From contig JAULSN010000001.1 in assembly GCA_033439765.1 (NCBI GenBank), positions 5,456,001-5,520,000 on the forward strand: DNA of 64,000 nucleotides. Reading direction: 5' to 3'. The stretch is from Lasiosphaeria ovina. Taxonomy: Eukaryota; Ascomycota; Sordariomycetes; Sordariales; Lasiosphaeriaceae. A model generated the notes under the pieces. It had not been told where the DNA came from and searched no databases. It saw nothing but the letters and a program-made list of their open reading frames with translations. Shown here in pieces: positions 21,666 through 35,746 of the stretch. Each line of letters opens with the position of its first letter. The first letter of the stretch is position 1. The translations under genes and the position numbers were made by a program.

Positions 21666-24094
21666 ATGGTCGAACGAAAGAATGGCCCCAAATTACCAAA
21701 GCAGCAGCTAGCAATTCTAGGTGAGCAAGGGCTGCTTTCACTCTTCATATACACACACACACTCTCTCTCCATATCCATGTCTCTTGCCTCTCTTCCGTC
21801 ATGCCATTTCCCGCCTCGATCTCGTCTCGTAACCCTTGACATTCTTCCGTCCCTGTGTGTCATGTTTGCTTGTCTTTCGGTCTGTCTGTGTGCCTATTCC
21901 GTGGCATCTTTTGACGGATTCTGTGTAGAAGAGTCTAGTCTGCACAGGCAGGCAACGGCTTGAAAGAATGAAGAAAGCATACATTGGAAAAGGAAACAGA
22001 AATAAGAAAAAGATCAAGTCAAGTCCTAGTGGCCGTCGCTGTGTAACCAGAAACAAGACGAGATGGCAGCAGACCAAGGCGTTAGAGACCTCTTATTCCT
22101 CCCATTTATTTCCTTGGCAACTCCAAAACTCCAGTCTCGTGTTGACATGCGCTAACATAAACGCCACGAACAGCTGTTGCGAGGTTCGCCGAGCCCTTGG
22201 CCTTGACCTCCGTGTTTCCCTACCTCCCTGAGATGATCAAGAGCTTCGGCGTGGACAAGAACGAGGTAGCACGATGGGCTGGTTTCACCGGTTCTGTCTT
22301 CTCTCTCTCCCAGAGCTTCACCGCAGTCTTGTGGGGCCGGGCGTCAGACAAGTTTGGCCGGAAACCCATCATCCTCACGGGGCTGTTAAGCACCATGTTC
22401 TGCTTCCTCCTCTGGGGTATGTCGACAAGCCTTCCTATGGCGCTCACGGCGCGAGCCATCATGGGAGGCGGAAACGGCAATGGTGAACCTTCTATTTCCA
22501 AAGCAAAACGAGTTTGACAAGAATGCGCTACTGACTGATGCCCCGTTTGTAGTTGGTATCATCAGGACAATGGTGGCCGAACTGGTGCCCCAGAAGGAAC
22601 TACAGCCCGTAGCCTTCTCCCTCATGCCGCTCACCTGGTCCATCGGCTCCGTCTTCGGCCCGATATTTGGCGGCTTCTTTGCCCGCCCCGTTGACCAGTA
22701 TCCGTCTCTGTTCGGAAACTCGGTGTTTTTCAAGAAATACCCCTTTGCGTTGCCAAACTTTGTAGCGTGCGGCTTTTTTTTCATCTCATTCATGACAGGC
22801 TTGCTGTTTCTCAAGGTGAGTGCTTTCAACCTCTTTGCTAGGGTAGGGACTTGAATATTTGTATTTGGTAGAACGCTAACACTGCATCGCTCGCTCCAGG
22901 AAACACTTGAAAGCAAGCGTGACAAGCCCGACTGGGGCCTGCAGCTTGGCGAGAAGCTGGCTAGCAAGCTGCGTCGTCGTCCGTCGCCGCGGAGGAGAAA
23001 GACGCGCCGGCTTTCATACGTCGATGACGAGGCATCCGCCCCGCTGCTCGCGGCCCGCACCGCCCGGATTGCTGCCGACGCCAAGCAGCCGTCCATGGCC
23101 GAGGTCTTTACGGACCAGACCATCATCAACCTGGTGTCCTATACGTTTCTGACGCTGCACTCTGTCACCTACGACCAGGTGCTGCCTGTCTTCCTCAACT
23201 ACCCGCGCCAGATCCCCGACGAGACCAACACCCACCTCCCGTTCAAGTTCTCGGGCGGCTTCGGGATCGGGTCTGACAGGATCGGGAGTCTGTATACTCT
23301 TTACGGGTTCTGCTGCGGAGTGGTCCAGTTTCTCCTGTTCCCCTTCCTGTGCAGGCGCTACGGCGCGGTTGTCTGCTACAGGGCCTCGGGTATGTGTTTT
23401 TTTTTCCTTTCCACTTCCGGCACACTACACTTCTACGTACCCTTGCTAACACCACTTGCTTTGCGCAGCCATGGTCTTCCCTATCATCTACATCTTGACG
23501 CCGTACACGGCGCTGGTACAGGACGACACGGCCCGCTACGTGTGCCTCATCACTCTGATGCTGGTCAAGGGCTTCGTGGTCATCATCGGCTTCCCGTGCA
23601 CGACCATCATGCTGACCAACTCGGCGTCGTCGCTGCGCATCCTCGGCACGCTCAACGGCTTCGCCACCACGTTCGCCGCCGTCGGCCGCGCCATCGGGCC
23701 CGCCATCGCCGGCGCCATCTTCACGCGCGGCGTCGACCGCGGCTACATGATTGCCCCCTGGTGGTCCATGGCCCTCGTGGCCACCATCGGCGCCGTGCCC
23801 TCGTGGTTCATCGTCGAGGGCGACGGGCCCTCGGGCGGCTCCAACGCCAACTACGAGGACGATGATGAAGAAGACGACGAGGACGAGGACGGCACCTTGG
23901 TGCCCAACTCTGATGACGACGAGAGCGATGCCGCCACCGCTGCTGCCCCCGGCGGCTACGGCACCATCGCCCGCCGCCGCCGCGGCGAGGACCGCGCGGG
24001 CGCGGCCGTCGATCCGCGCGACGTCAAGCACGGCACGCCCAATATCCCAGCCATCAAGCTGGACAGTCCGAGACCGTCGAGCGCGGCCTCATAG
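21666..24094 (+). CDS. Major facilitator superfamily transporter (ZIFL/TetA-like)
   Basis: Five exons (21666-21720, 22174-22482, 22553-22815, 22900-23389 and 23469-24094) give about 580 residues. The first exon is only 55 bases and is followed by a 453-base intron. The MFS motif between helices 2 and 3 is clear (WGRASDKFGRKPIIL), and helix 5 carries a motif C-like run (WSIGSVFGPIFGG). A basic, charged loop of about 80 residues (RRRPSPRRRKTRR) separates the two six-helix halves. The sequence pattern, including AVARFAEPLALTSVFPYLPEM at the start, is that of fungal proteins related to zinc-induced facilitator-like and tetracycline-type proton antiporters. These export small molecules or metals across the plasma or vacuolar membrane. 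The C-terminus has an acidic tract (DDDEEDDEDEDG) and a basic patch in the cytosol. Substrate cannot be told from sequence. Confidence 0.9.
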
Positions 24095-25425
24095 GGTGGG
24101 CGGGATACGCGGAAAACGTACACACTCTATACCTAAGTAACAACAACAAAATACCCCAGCACTAATCATCTGGAGGGATCGGGACAGCGTATGTCTGTCC
24201 ATCATGTCATGGAACACTCGGCATTCTTGGTGTGTTTAGCTTTTTGTTTCTTTTTTTTGCTTATTTGCATCTGCATCTGCAACTGCATCTGCATCCATAG
24301 CGCAGCACAGCACAGCACAGCGCAGCATACGCATAGCCCCGGGGCAGGGCCTCGGGGATTCCGGGATACATTGGGGTTTCAAGGGCGGGCGTCCAAAAAA
24401 AAAGATTTTGATGTTTTTTTTCTTTCTTACATACCTGGCTACCAGGTAGCTAGCTAGCTACTGCGGGGATCTTCGTTTCCTTGGAGCATGGCCATGAAGC
24501 AAGCGAGCGAGCACATGTATGTGCGGGTGTATGTGTGGGTGTGTATTGTTATTTGATTGACGTCATGAAGCATGCATGTATGGCATATGGCATATGGCAT
24601 TTAATCGAGGACGAATGTTTTACATACCTATCTACATGCTAAGCGCTACAATAATGTGATTGTCGTCCGAGATATGCCTTGAGGGCGATTAGTTAAGGGA
24701 AGTATCCTGGTAGATGTGGCATCCGGAAGCAACCGATAAGAATGCCCGGCAAGACAGGTTTGTGTGTAGACCCCTTTCCTCTCGTGTAGTCTGGGTGCGT
24801 ACGTACGTACCTTGATTACACCTATTCCTAAGATACGACACCACAATCCAACGCCATAACATCCCCTTCACTCTTCCCGTTTTTCTTTCTCCTAGAGCTC
24901 ACGAAAGGATGCAAAGCGCGGAAAGAAGAAAAGAAAGAAAAAAGAATCCAAATATGCTAGTACTTGCTGTTTTCTGTATGAGACTCTCCCTTCTCTTCTC
25001 TCTCTCCTGCGTGCAACAGAAGGAAGAAGAAAAGTAAAAAAAGATTCAACATAAAGAAAAAAACAACTTTCATATATGCCTCGCTCCCCCTCCTATCCTT
25101 TCCTTTCCTCCACTGCTTGCCCTCCCCACACCTTTTTATAACCTCCAATCTTCCGTCGCTCTGTCACTCCTCCTGATAGATGGATAATTCATTCAAAGAC
25201 GACAAAAAAACACATACCCACCAAAATGAAAACACCCTCAATGCCTTGCCAAAAAAGTGAATAATAAACCGGGAAAATGAAAAAAGGGGGGGTCGTCCAT
25301 CCATCGTCCGTCAAATAACAAATAAACCCCTTTGCCGTCAACGACAAATTTCAATGCCCCATAGCAATGCCATACCATACCATACCCTACGATCCCCCGC
25401 ATATAGCAGGTCTTGACAAGTAGCC
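24095..25425. other. Convergent 3' region between MFS and IQGAP genes
   Basis: A 1.3 kb region rich in simple sequence: GCATCT and CAGCA repeats, GGCATAT triplication near 24580-24600, GTAC repeats near 24798-24810, and long A-rich stretches at 24890-25060 and 25200-25290. It probably holds both 3' UTRs. No coding signal was seen. Confidence 0.6.
24267..24326. repeat. GCATCT and CAGCA microsatellite
   Basis: Imperfect GCATCT units are followed by AGCAC/AGCGC units in the 3' flank of the MFS gene. This is low-complexity DNA with no sign of a mobile element. Confidence 0.75.
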
Positions 25426-28400
25426 TCACACGGTACGATAAAACTTCTTGTACAGCAGATGCAGCAGCAGGTTGACGTTGAGGCGCAGGTTCCCCTCAAA
25501 CAGGCTCATGAACTGGTGCGACTCGAACTGGGCCTGGAGGAGGTCTTCGATGGGGACGAGGGCGCTGGCGCCGGGAATCTGGATGTGGCCGCGGGAGCCC
25601 TCGAGAGAGAAGACGCCGACCTCGTCGCACGAGATGGTCAGGTTGATCTGGCCCCATTCGCGGTCGGGCACGCCCGCCCACGACACGAGCACGCCCTTGT
25701 CCGAGAGGGCTCGCGCGCTGTACTTGTAGGAGCCGAACTTGGGCACCCGGCCGCTGCGCTCGAGCTCGCGCTGGTGGTTGTACTGTTTTGTGAAGGGGAG
25801 GAGGAAGCGTTTTTTGCTAAAGGAAAGAAATGTTAGCAATTGAGGGGGAGAAGGGGGGACATCGTGTCACGCGCTTACCCTTTCTTGGTCTGAAGCGTCG
25901 CCATGGCTTGCTCAATGTAGTCGTCGTAGCTCTTCCGCTGCTGCTCCAGGTACTTGGCCTTCTCGTGCAAGTTGCCAAGCGTAAGGCGGACCCCGTCGAG
26001 CTCTCGTTGCCTCTGGACCCTCCTGCGGCTCTTGGTACGGATATCCAAGGCGATGGCGTTGAGAATGTCCTGGTAATAGTTGTGTCGGGAGATGCGGCCC
26101 ATGTGCTCCAACCTCATGACGTTTTCGAGGGCCGTCCTCTTCAGCTCGTAGTACGACATCCTCGTCACGTCAACCATGTTCGCATCCGAGTAGGCGCCTC
26201 GCGTGTTTGAGCCGTTGGCAAAGTCTTCTCTCAGCAACAACTTCCACTTGTGCTCATCTTCCTGAGTGATTGGCTTCACCAGAATCTCCATCAGGTTCGA
26301 TCCAGTCTGCACCCGGATGATGTACAATATACTCCGCTTTGTTTCCATGAAGAGGGCCTTGACGTCGGCCTCGGGGTCGTCAATGTCGTGCAGCTTGGGG
26401 GTGAGGAACATCTGGATGTCAGACGATCCTGCGGCCGTCATCTCGGTTTCGTTATTTTTTGCGCTGCCGAGATCCTGCATGATCTCGCGCAACATGTCAT
26501 CCCTATTTGGGCATAAATATGGCAGCTCAGAAGCAATGAGATTATGAATAGAAAAGACGTCGCTCATTTTTATGTATAGGGTCGGCTTGTTCTTGGCGTA
26601 GAGGTCGTTGAACTCGTCAATGTCGAAAGTGCTCTCCGCGTCGGGCACTCTGATGAGTGTCTCAGTTATGTGGGCGAAGCGCTCAATGGAATCGGCAATG
26701 AAGGCGTTCAGGGGTTGAAGATAGATGTTCTCGCCTCCAAATTGCCTGCCCGACGCGATTTGGCCAATGACTTTGGCAACCTCTCCGAGATTGCGCTTTT
26801 GGAGAGGACTGAGCTGTTTCTCGACAACCCCAACGTTTTCGGGTGAGGTAAGTGCCGGCTGGAGATAGAAACGCCAGATCCAGCTTCCAACCACCTGCAG
26901 AAGGCGCTTCTGGTCGTCGCGCTGGAAGTGCTGGCAAAGGGCCTCAAAGGTCTGTCGGCACATGAAGCGGAGCCCGTAGGGCATGCGGGGGAGGAGATCC
27001 TCCAGTGCAAGGAGAAACTGGTCGCAAATCTCCCGAAGGTCGCGAAGATGATCGATAAAGACTGCCTTCGTCTCTGGATCTTTAATTGCGAGCTCTCGGG
27101 GGATGTCGAGAGGCCGGGAACTCGGCCGGCCCGTCCTTAACTCTTCGTTGCTGATAGCAGATCGGTAGATCTGCATTGGGTCGCTTTCCAAGTCCAGTTC
27201 GGGATCCTCGATGATGTTGTCCCTGATCAGGGGGCCTAGAAGATCTCTGAGATATTTCCTGTCTCGCGGCGACCTGGTGTAGTTGTGTAGGAGCTTGGAC
27301 CAGAAGAAATTGCCGCGGAGGTAGTCCTGGAGGGTGTTGCAGGCGTCAACCTCTTCGCGGATGGACCTCCCTATGAGCTTGAGGAGGTAGTATTCTTCCC
27401 TTCGTTTCTGCGCATAACCGAAAAGCCCCATCATAAGGTGCTCAATCCGCTTGCACTCCTTCTCGGCGGTCCCTTGCTCTCGCACGCGCTTGAAAAGCCT
27501 GGCCAGGTACTGCGGTTGCGTTTGCAGGGTAAAAAACAGTTGCTGGTAGGATTCAAGCTTCTTCCGCGAACTCTTGTTTAGAGCCTTCAAGTCAAACTGG
27601 TTTGCACTTGCGATAGACGTATTGGCTAGGATGTTGCTCGTATGTCCGCCGAAGTTGTTCTGGTGCTTGACTACCTCGTCGAGAGTGATTTTGTTCTTCA
27701 CCAGTAGGGCAATCTTGATGTCGAGCTGGTCGATGTATTGCTCCAGCATCTCATTCTGCCGGACTTGCTGGACCACGGTTTTTCGCATCCGCTCAAACTC
27801 GACCTCCTCGTTGAAGTCAAAGTCGCTGTCGTTGAGTAGGTGGACAAAGTTCTTGACTGCGTTGACTGGCGGGTTCTTTCCGGAAGTGAGGCTCTTGTAC
27901 GCCTCACCCTGGAGCTTTGCACGGACGAAGCTTTGAATCTTCACCACCTTCTGCATGTTCTCCTTAAAGAAGCGCTTCTTCTCCTCGAACTTGGCCCTCA
28001 CGAGGAAGGCGTTAGCCGCAGCCTGGACTGCCATGATTGACTCCTCCTGCTCTTCGAGTTCGTCAAGTACGTTCGCAACATCGCCTCGGAGCAGCATCGC
28101 TCTGGCAAAAGATTGCAGTGATGTGACGCCGGCTTCGTTGCTTCGAAGCTCGTCCAAGAAATCTTCATGATGCCTCCTGTATAGGTATCCGCGGATGTGT
28201 GACTGGAGAAGGGTGACTTCGGGGTCTTGCGCGTGGAACGCGTCGTTTTCATCAGAGAGTCGGTTCCGCTCGAGCATCCCTCTGATCATCGACTGCAACG
28301 CCAGGACAACAGTCTCCGCCTCGCCGAGGTTCTCTAGCCTTTCGGATATTTCCCGCCGTACTGCAGTTGCTCTGATATGAGCCTGAAGGAGACCCAGACT

Positions 28401-30497
28401 CGGAGAATGTGTTCGGAGGTCTGCCTTGAGCGCCTTAACATTGGACCTAGCAAGGTTTCCGCGGCTAGCAGCTTGAAGCGCCTCCCACATAGGCGCAAAG
28501 TCACCAAGAGCTTCCCTTTGCAGTGCGACCTGATTCCTTGTCAGCGCGGCCCTTGCGGCGGCCTGTAGGCCGGCTATTGTCGCAGCCTGTCTCTGTAAAA
28601 GACCTCGGCTCTCGTCCAGTACCCTTCTCACCAAGACTCCGCGAATTGCAGCCTGGAGTCCAGCAACTGGACCAGACACGCGACTCGTCTCGCGTTGCTG
28701 AGCCTGCATCCGCTTGCGGGCCAAGAAACCTCGAAAGGTTGCTTGGGTGTCTCGGATAGGACTTGACGCCAGCAATAATTGAGATCGCTTTTCTCGTACC
28801 TCGTTGCGGACCTTGGATGCCCGCACCAGACTCTGGATTTTCAGAATATCCTTTTCTCTGCTCTTCCAGAACCGCTCCTTTTGCTCCTGTCGCTGGCGAG
28901 CAAGAAACCCGCGGGCCGCACTCTGTAATCCGACCGCAAAGCGCCGCATCTGAAGCCGATAGTCCATGATCTGGCGCGTGAAGTCTCCACGAATGCGTGA
29001 CTGGAGGTCAACGAGCCAGCTCTCCGTGTCCCAGAGCAGCTGCATGTTGTCTCCGAGCCGTATCCGGACAAGAGCGCCGCGTATTTGTGCCTGGAGGTCG
29101 ACGATGGTTGCCTCGTTCTCGGCAAGCTCCCGGTCGATCCGCTCTTCTTCAGTCTCCTGCGGCTCCGGCTCCGGCTCCGGGAGTTCCTCGACTCCAAAGT
29201 CGGCACCCATGTTGCCGAAGCTAGGCATATTAGCACCCAGCTTATCGAGGCCCTTTTGCGTAGCCTCGAGCTCATGGTGCTCAAACTCGAGCTGGCCGAC
29301 AAGATTGCCGATGCGGAAGTCGACTATCCCTTTCCGGTAGAGGAGCCAGCTCAGCGCGTGGATACAGTGAATAACCTTTGGGATGTTCTTCTTTTCGTAT
29401 AAATCGATGAGCTCGAAGCGGAAGAGATCTGGCAGTTCGACTTCGTCTAGATAGCGGAAAAAAATGGCTATGTTGTCCGAATGCCGGTACTGGAGGCGCG
29501 GATGGTGGAATATTTTGAACCTGCGATGCGGATTCAGCTCCTCCACCACCTCGGCCAAGGTGACGCCATCTCGCAAGGCCTCTTCTAGTTCGACGATTGG
29601 AGGGATGGGGCGATGTATCACGTCCTCAATCCATTCCTTGGCCTCGCCAATATGGCACAGGTATTCATACGCCTGCAGAAACTGCCGCTGCTGTTCTATC
29701 CAGTTCCGGTTGTCCCAGCTATATCCACCGCCATTCCGTAGGCCGGGACGTGCGGTGCTGTCAGTATCAGTTCGCTGAAGCCTTCGTCGGCCTCTGAGAC
29801 CAGTGACCTCCTGTGCCGACGAAGTGATGCCGAACTCTTCCGCAGAGCCATCCTGCGCCAGCCGCGACAATGTACGCAGCTGGCTTGTCGACGAGCGACC
29901 GAGCCGCTCAATGTCCGGAGTAGTCAGAGGGCTTGTATGAGAGTGAATTAGGGGAGGCGGGCCGCCTTCGCCGCTCCGACGGACCGAGTCTGATCGAGTC
30001 AAGAGCATAGAGTTTGGACGGAGAAGGCCAGGGCGCGGAGCCCGGGGTGGGGAGGGGGAGGCACGCTCTTGTTGGGCTATGGATAGCTTGCTTATATCAA
30101 GGCTCTGGCCGCGATCGTGGCGACTGGAGACGCGGGGCGGCGTTGTCGGAGGCTTGGGACCGGCGGGAACCTGGGGTAGCGGTCGGAGCGACTGGCGAGC
30201 CGCACTGTAAAGATTGCTGTCGGGCATGGGCGTCGACGGATAGGTGTGCGAGGCATGGAGGGTTGGGGGGAGGCGGCTGGCCTCGCTTTGTCCGCGCTTG
30301 TGGCCGCCGGTGGAGTAGGTACTGGAGGGCGACGAAGATCCAGACAGCGTGCTGGACGTCCGTCCAAACTCGAAAGCTCCCGACGAGTTGGAGTAGCCCG
30401 AGGATGCCGACGAAGATGCGGTCGAGGGCTGCCGCAAAACCGAATTGTAGTCGGTGGCCGTCTGCGACTGCCGGAGCGGGTGCGGCCTGTACGACAT
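25426..30497 (-). CDS. rng2: IQGAP-type cytokinesis scaffold (Iqg1/Rng2)
   Basis: Two exons (30497-25879 and 25816-25426) encode 1669 residues. The intron lies near the C-terminus, with donor GTAAGC and acceptor TTTAG. An unstructured Ser/Pro-rich N-terminus of about 260 residues precedes a calponin-homology domain (about 272-393, ending HALSWLLYRKG). Then comes a long series of IQ-type repeats (about 460-900), with recurring LQAxxRGxLxR units for calmodulin or light chains. A RasGAP-related domain (about 1000-1350) follows, including YYLLKLIGRSIREEV and MPYGLRFMCRQTFEAL, and then the RasGAP C-terminal domain, which closes with KKFYRTV. IQGAPs assemble the actomyosin ring and septum with formins and myosin II; the GAP-related domain binds Rho-family GTPases but usually lacks GAP activity. 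The size is typical of filamentous fungi. The gene is divergent from IMP dehydrogenase. Confidence 0.96.
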
Positions 30498-31597
30498 GTT
30501 GGAGTGCTAGCTACCACAGGCGAGGATGCTTGCGCTCGATGTTGATATGGCGGGGTGCGACGGTAGGCGACAACATCAGACCGGGCTTGCGTGCCGAGCG
30601 GGGATGCGGGGATGGCCGGCGCAGGCGCAGGCGCACTGGACGGGGAAAATGGGTGTATCTGGATCACGACGAGAACTGGGAGTGTGCGTAAGCTGGCATG
30701 GCGCGTGTTCGATGAGGCGGGGAGGGGGTTTCGTCGCCCGCAAAAAGACAGAACACGGCCAGCGCACAGCGCAGCGCCCGAAATCGAATGGAAGGATGAT
30801 CGCGATATCGCAATTATTGCCTGCAGCTGCAGTCAAAGAAAAAGGGAGCGAAGAATAAAGCCGAGGATGATGATGCCCTCAATCCACCACAGCCTATGAG
30901 CCGCATTGGGTTCAGGCAGCTTGGAAAATGACCAGGGTGGCCAAGGCGGCGTCGTGTGGGCTGGGCTCGTTTGCTGGTAGAAGGCCAAGCACCGTTCTTG
31001 TTTACATCGGGAAGCGACGCCCTAGCAACGGAGCGCAACGGAGGGGCGCTGTGCTACCCGCCAGGTCCTCCAAAGTGCCGGGAGACCTCCACCATAGGTT
31101 TACACTACCGGGACATGCGCAATGAAAAGTGCAGTAGAGTTCGCAAATGTTACTTATTCAAGGGAGCAATGGTGAGATTCAAGAATTAAAGCTAAACAAA
31201 ACGTAATTCTGCAATTTGTGTCTCTGAATTAGGAGGCTTCATCCAGTGGCATCTAGGTAAATTGATTCCGCGGCGATGTCCTGTATACTTGCGCAAAAGG
31301 TTCACCGATGATATTTGCTGTCTTTTCGGAAGCTTGGGCCATGCGCGACTCCAAAACCCCACACTTACATCACACCGCCCTCATGTGCCCCGCAGAGTTT
31401 TGGGCCCAACAGTCGGCATAAAAGAAAATTTCAAGCGGCAAACTTTTGAGAGTCTCTTCTTTCTTTTCTTGGGGGGGAACAGTCGGCTGGGCCAGCCAAG
31501 TACTCACTGTCTCCCCCAACGCCAAATCTTCTTATCACCTTCTTCTTCTTATTCTTGAATCGGCCAAGCTGCCTTTTCTTTGTGTTTCTTTCACAAA
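30498..31597. other. Bidirectional promoter region of IQGAP and IMP dehydrogenase
   Basis: A 1.1 kb region between divergent housekeeping genes. The half beside IQGAP is GC-rich, and the half beside IMPDH is pyrimidine-rich (CTTCTTCTTATTC, TTTCTTTC before the start), as is common in fungal leaders. No open frame of interest was seen. Confidence 0.55.
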
Positions 31598-33505
31598 ATG
31601 CCTGCATCCAACGGCTCTCCCGCCAATGGCGCGTCCAAGAAGGTCCTCGACTTCAAGACGGCCGAGGAAGTCCTCAAGGAGTACGAGAGCCGCGATGGTC
31701 TCGCTATCCAAGACCTCATGGACTCCAAGGTCCAGGGCGGCCTGACGTACAATGACTTCCTGTTGCTGCCAGGCTACATCGGCTTCCCCGCTTCCGCCGT
31801 TGCGCTCGACTCGCCCATCACCAAGAACATCACTCTCAAGACGCCCTTTGTCTCTTCGCCAATGGACACTGTCACGGAGCATGACATGGCAATCCACATG
31901 GCCCTTCAGGGTGGCTTAGGAGTCATCCATCACAATTGCGACCCCGATGTCCAGGCCGACATGGTGCGCAAGGTCAAGCGCTACGAGAACGGTTTCATCC
32001 TGGACCCTGTCGTCATCCGCCGTGACACCACCGTTGGCGAAGCCAAGGCTCTGAAAGAGAAGTGGGGCTTCGGAGGGTTCCCTGTCACTGGTTAGTACTG
32101 TCCTGTTTGCTCCTGTGAAATCTTGGAAAGTGTGTGTTGGCCACGATGATTACAAAACTATAAATCAATAACTTTCGTTCCACCGTATCGACCTATGTGT
32201 CATGGGGAGACATTTCACTGAAAATACTGAGTGGCCAAACACTTTCTGAGGTTTCACGGTACTTCTGCCGTTCTCTTGGCACATTTGCTAACTGATGCCT
32301 TGTTAGAATCCGGCAAGCTGGGCTCAAAGCTTTTGGGCATTGTCACGAACCGCGATCTACAGTTCGAAGACGACTTCGAGCTGCCAGTGTCGAGTGTCAT
32401 GGTGACGGACCTCATCACGGCGCCTTCCGGTGTCACCCTGGTTGAAGCCAACAAGATCCTGGCCAGATCCAAGAAAGGCAAGCTGCCAATCGTAGACAAG
32501 GATGGAAACCTCATCTCCATGATTTCCCGCTCCGATTTGACCAAGAATCTTCACTTCCCCCTTGCCTCCAAGCTCCCGGATTCTAAGCAGCTCATCTGTG
32601 CCGCTGCCATTGGTACGCGCCCCGAGGACAAGATCCGCCTTGCCAATCTCGTGGAAGCCGGTCTGGACATTGTCATCCTGGACAGCAGCCAGGGCAACAG
32701 CATGTATCAGATTGAGATGATCAAGTGGATCAAGCAGGAATTCCCCGGACTGGATGTCATTGGCGGAAACGTCGTGACGAGAGACCAGGCTGCTAGTCTT
32801 ATTGCTGCCGGCGTGGACGGCCTTCGCATCGGCATGGGTAGCGGTAGCGCCTGCATTACCCAAGAGGTCATGGCTGTTGGCCGTCCTCAGGCGAGCTCTG
32901 TTTACAACGTGAGTTCTTTTGCCGCCAGATTTGGCGTTCCCTGCATTGCAGATGGTGGCATCCAGAACGTGGGCCACATTGTCAAGGGCCTTGCCCTCGG
33001 CGCCTCAACTGTTATGATGGGTGGTCTGCTGGCCGGCACCACCGAGTCTCCCGGAACATCCTTCGTCTCGAGAGAGGGCAAGCTTGTGAAGGCTTATAGA
33101 GGGATGGGGAGCATCGACGCCATGCAGGACAAGAAGGCCGGTGGCGGCGGCAAGGACAGCCAGAAAAGCAATGCGGGCACTGCCCGCTACTTCTCGGAGG
33201 GCGACAGTGTTTTGGTTGCTCAAGGTGTCTCGGGCGCCGTGGCGCATAGAGGGTGAGTCCAACCTGTCCCGTTTCCATCATCTTTGACCACTCCCCTTCT
33301 AACTTTGAGCAGATCGATTGGAAAGTTCGTACCCTATCTTGCCGCGGGTCTGAAGCACTCTCTCCAGGACTCTGGCGTTCAGAGCTTGCAAGAGCTCCAT
33401 GACTCGGTTGCCAACGGCACCGTGAGGTTTGAGATCCGCACAGCCAGCGCCCAGCTGGAAGGCGGCGTTAACATGGAGTCCTATGAGAAGAAGCTTTACG
33501 CGTGA
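31598..33505 (+). CDS. imdA: Inosine-5'-monophosphate dehydrogenase
   Basis: Three exons (31598-32090, 32307-33252 and 33313-33505) give 543 residues. The enzyme oxidises IMP to XMP with NAD+, the committed step of guanine nucleotide synthesis, as a cytosolic tetramer. The N-terminal barrel part ([17 protein letters not shown]), a pair of CBS domains (about residues 120-240, split by intron 1), and the catalytic barrel are all present. The active-site loop [10 protein letters not shown] places the catalytic cysteine at C347. The flap region reads [12 protein letters not shown], with Y428 in the position that is tyrosine in mycophenolate-sensitive enzymes. The C-terminus ESYEKKLYA is the family ending. 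The start codon follows CACAAA, and an upstream in-frame extension has no ATG. Intron 1 is 216 bases, longer than most here. Confidence 0.97.
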
Positions 33506-34136
33506 TTATGCAATATTTAGAAATGAAACATCACAACATGGGAATCGGCAGTTAGGTTAATCGCCTTCTTTGTTATTGGAGTCAGGGGCGCAACTTTGGC
33601 TCGGCACATTTTGAGAACGTACCTCTTACTACTTTGGTTTAGGCATGAGTATCCTCAATCATTCTACGCTTTGCCAACTGGCCTCAAATGCAGTGCAACT
33701 TTTTCTAGTCATGATATGCCGATGTTTGGGAGAACATATGGTACGAGTACCTACCTAGGTTCAATTTTGCATTTATGTTCTGTTGTTCTTTTAATGTTAC
33801 GTGATGGGTATGAGCCATTTCACTTTTGTGATATATTTTAATGTGGAAGTCCCTCCTCAATCAGAGCCTCATTGAGCAGACGAAATGAGGCAAATAAACA
33901 TGTTCTGTTGTTCTTTTTCCTTGGGTGCAGGTAGGTTAAGACGAATTTATGCCTACTCGTAGACTTGAGAAGAATAGTTGAGAGCCAAAGGGGCACAAGA
34001 ATTGTCATCTATCTGGAAGGAATCTGCATCTAGAACAACTTTTGGTTATACATAGGAAACCCGATTTTCTATCAATACGCCAGCCTTCTAGAGAGCGCTT
34101 GAAAAGCACAATTCACTTTTAGGGGTTCAGTTCTCC
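33506..34136. other. Convergent 3' region holding a short duplicated element
   Basis: An AT-rich gap between IMPDH and the lys1 pseudogene. It contains the probable IMPDH 3' UTR and the repeat structure described at 33775-33917. No gene was seen. Confidence 0.6.
33775..33917. repeat. Short element flanked by an 18-base direct repeat
   Basis: The 18-mer ATGTTCTGTTGTTCTTTT occurs at 33775-33792 and again at about 33900-33917, bracketing 107 bases. The bracketed segment contains TGAGCCATTTCAC, TGTGATATATTTTAATGTGGAAGTC and CAGACGAAAT blocks, which recur in the same order near 50.75 kb. The arrangement could be a target-site duplication around a small non-autonomous element or a local tandem duplication. 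No coding capacity, terminal inverted repeat or poly-A tail was seen. Confidence 0.55.

Positions 34137-35746
<1,610 letters not shown>

Noticed and set aside
23243..24031. A 262-codon minus-strand frame over the MFS gene
   Set aside because: Antisense of the MFS helices and acidic tail; unnatural Gly/His/Asp composition.
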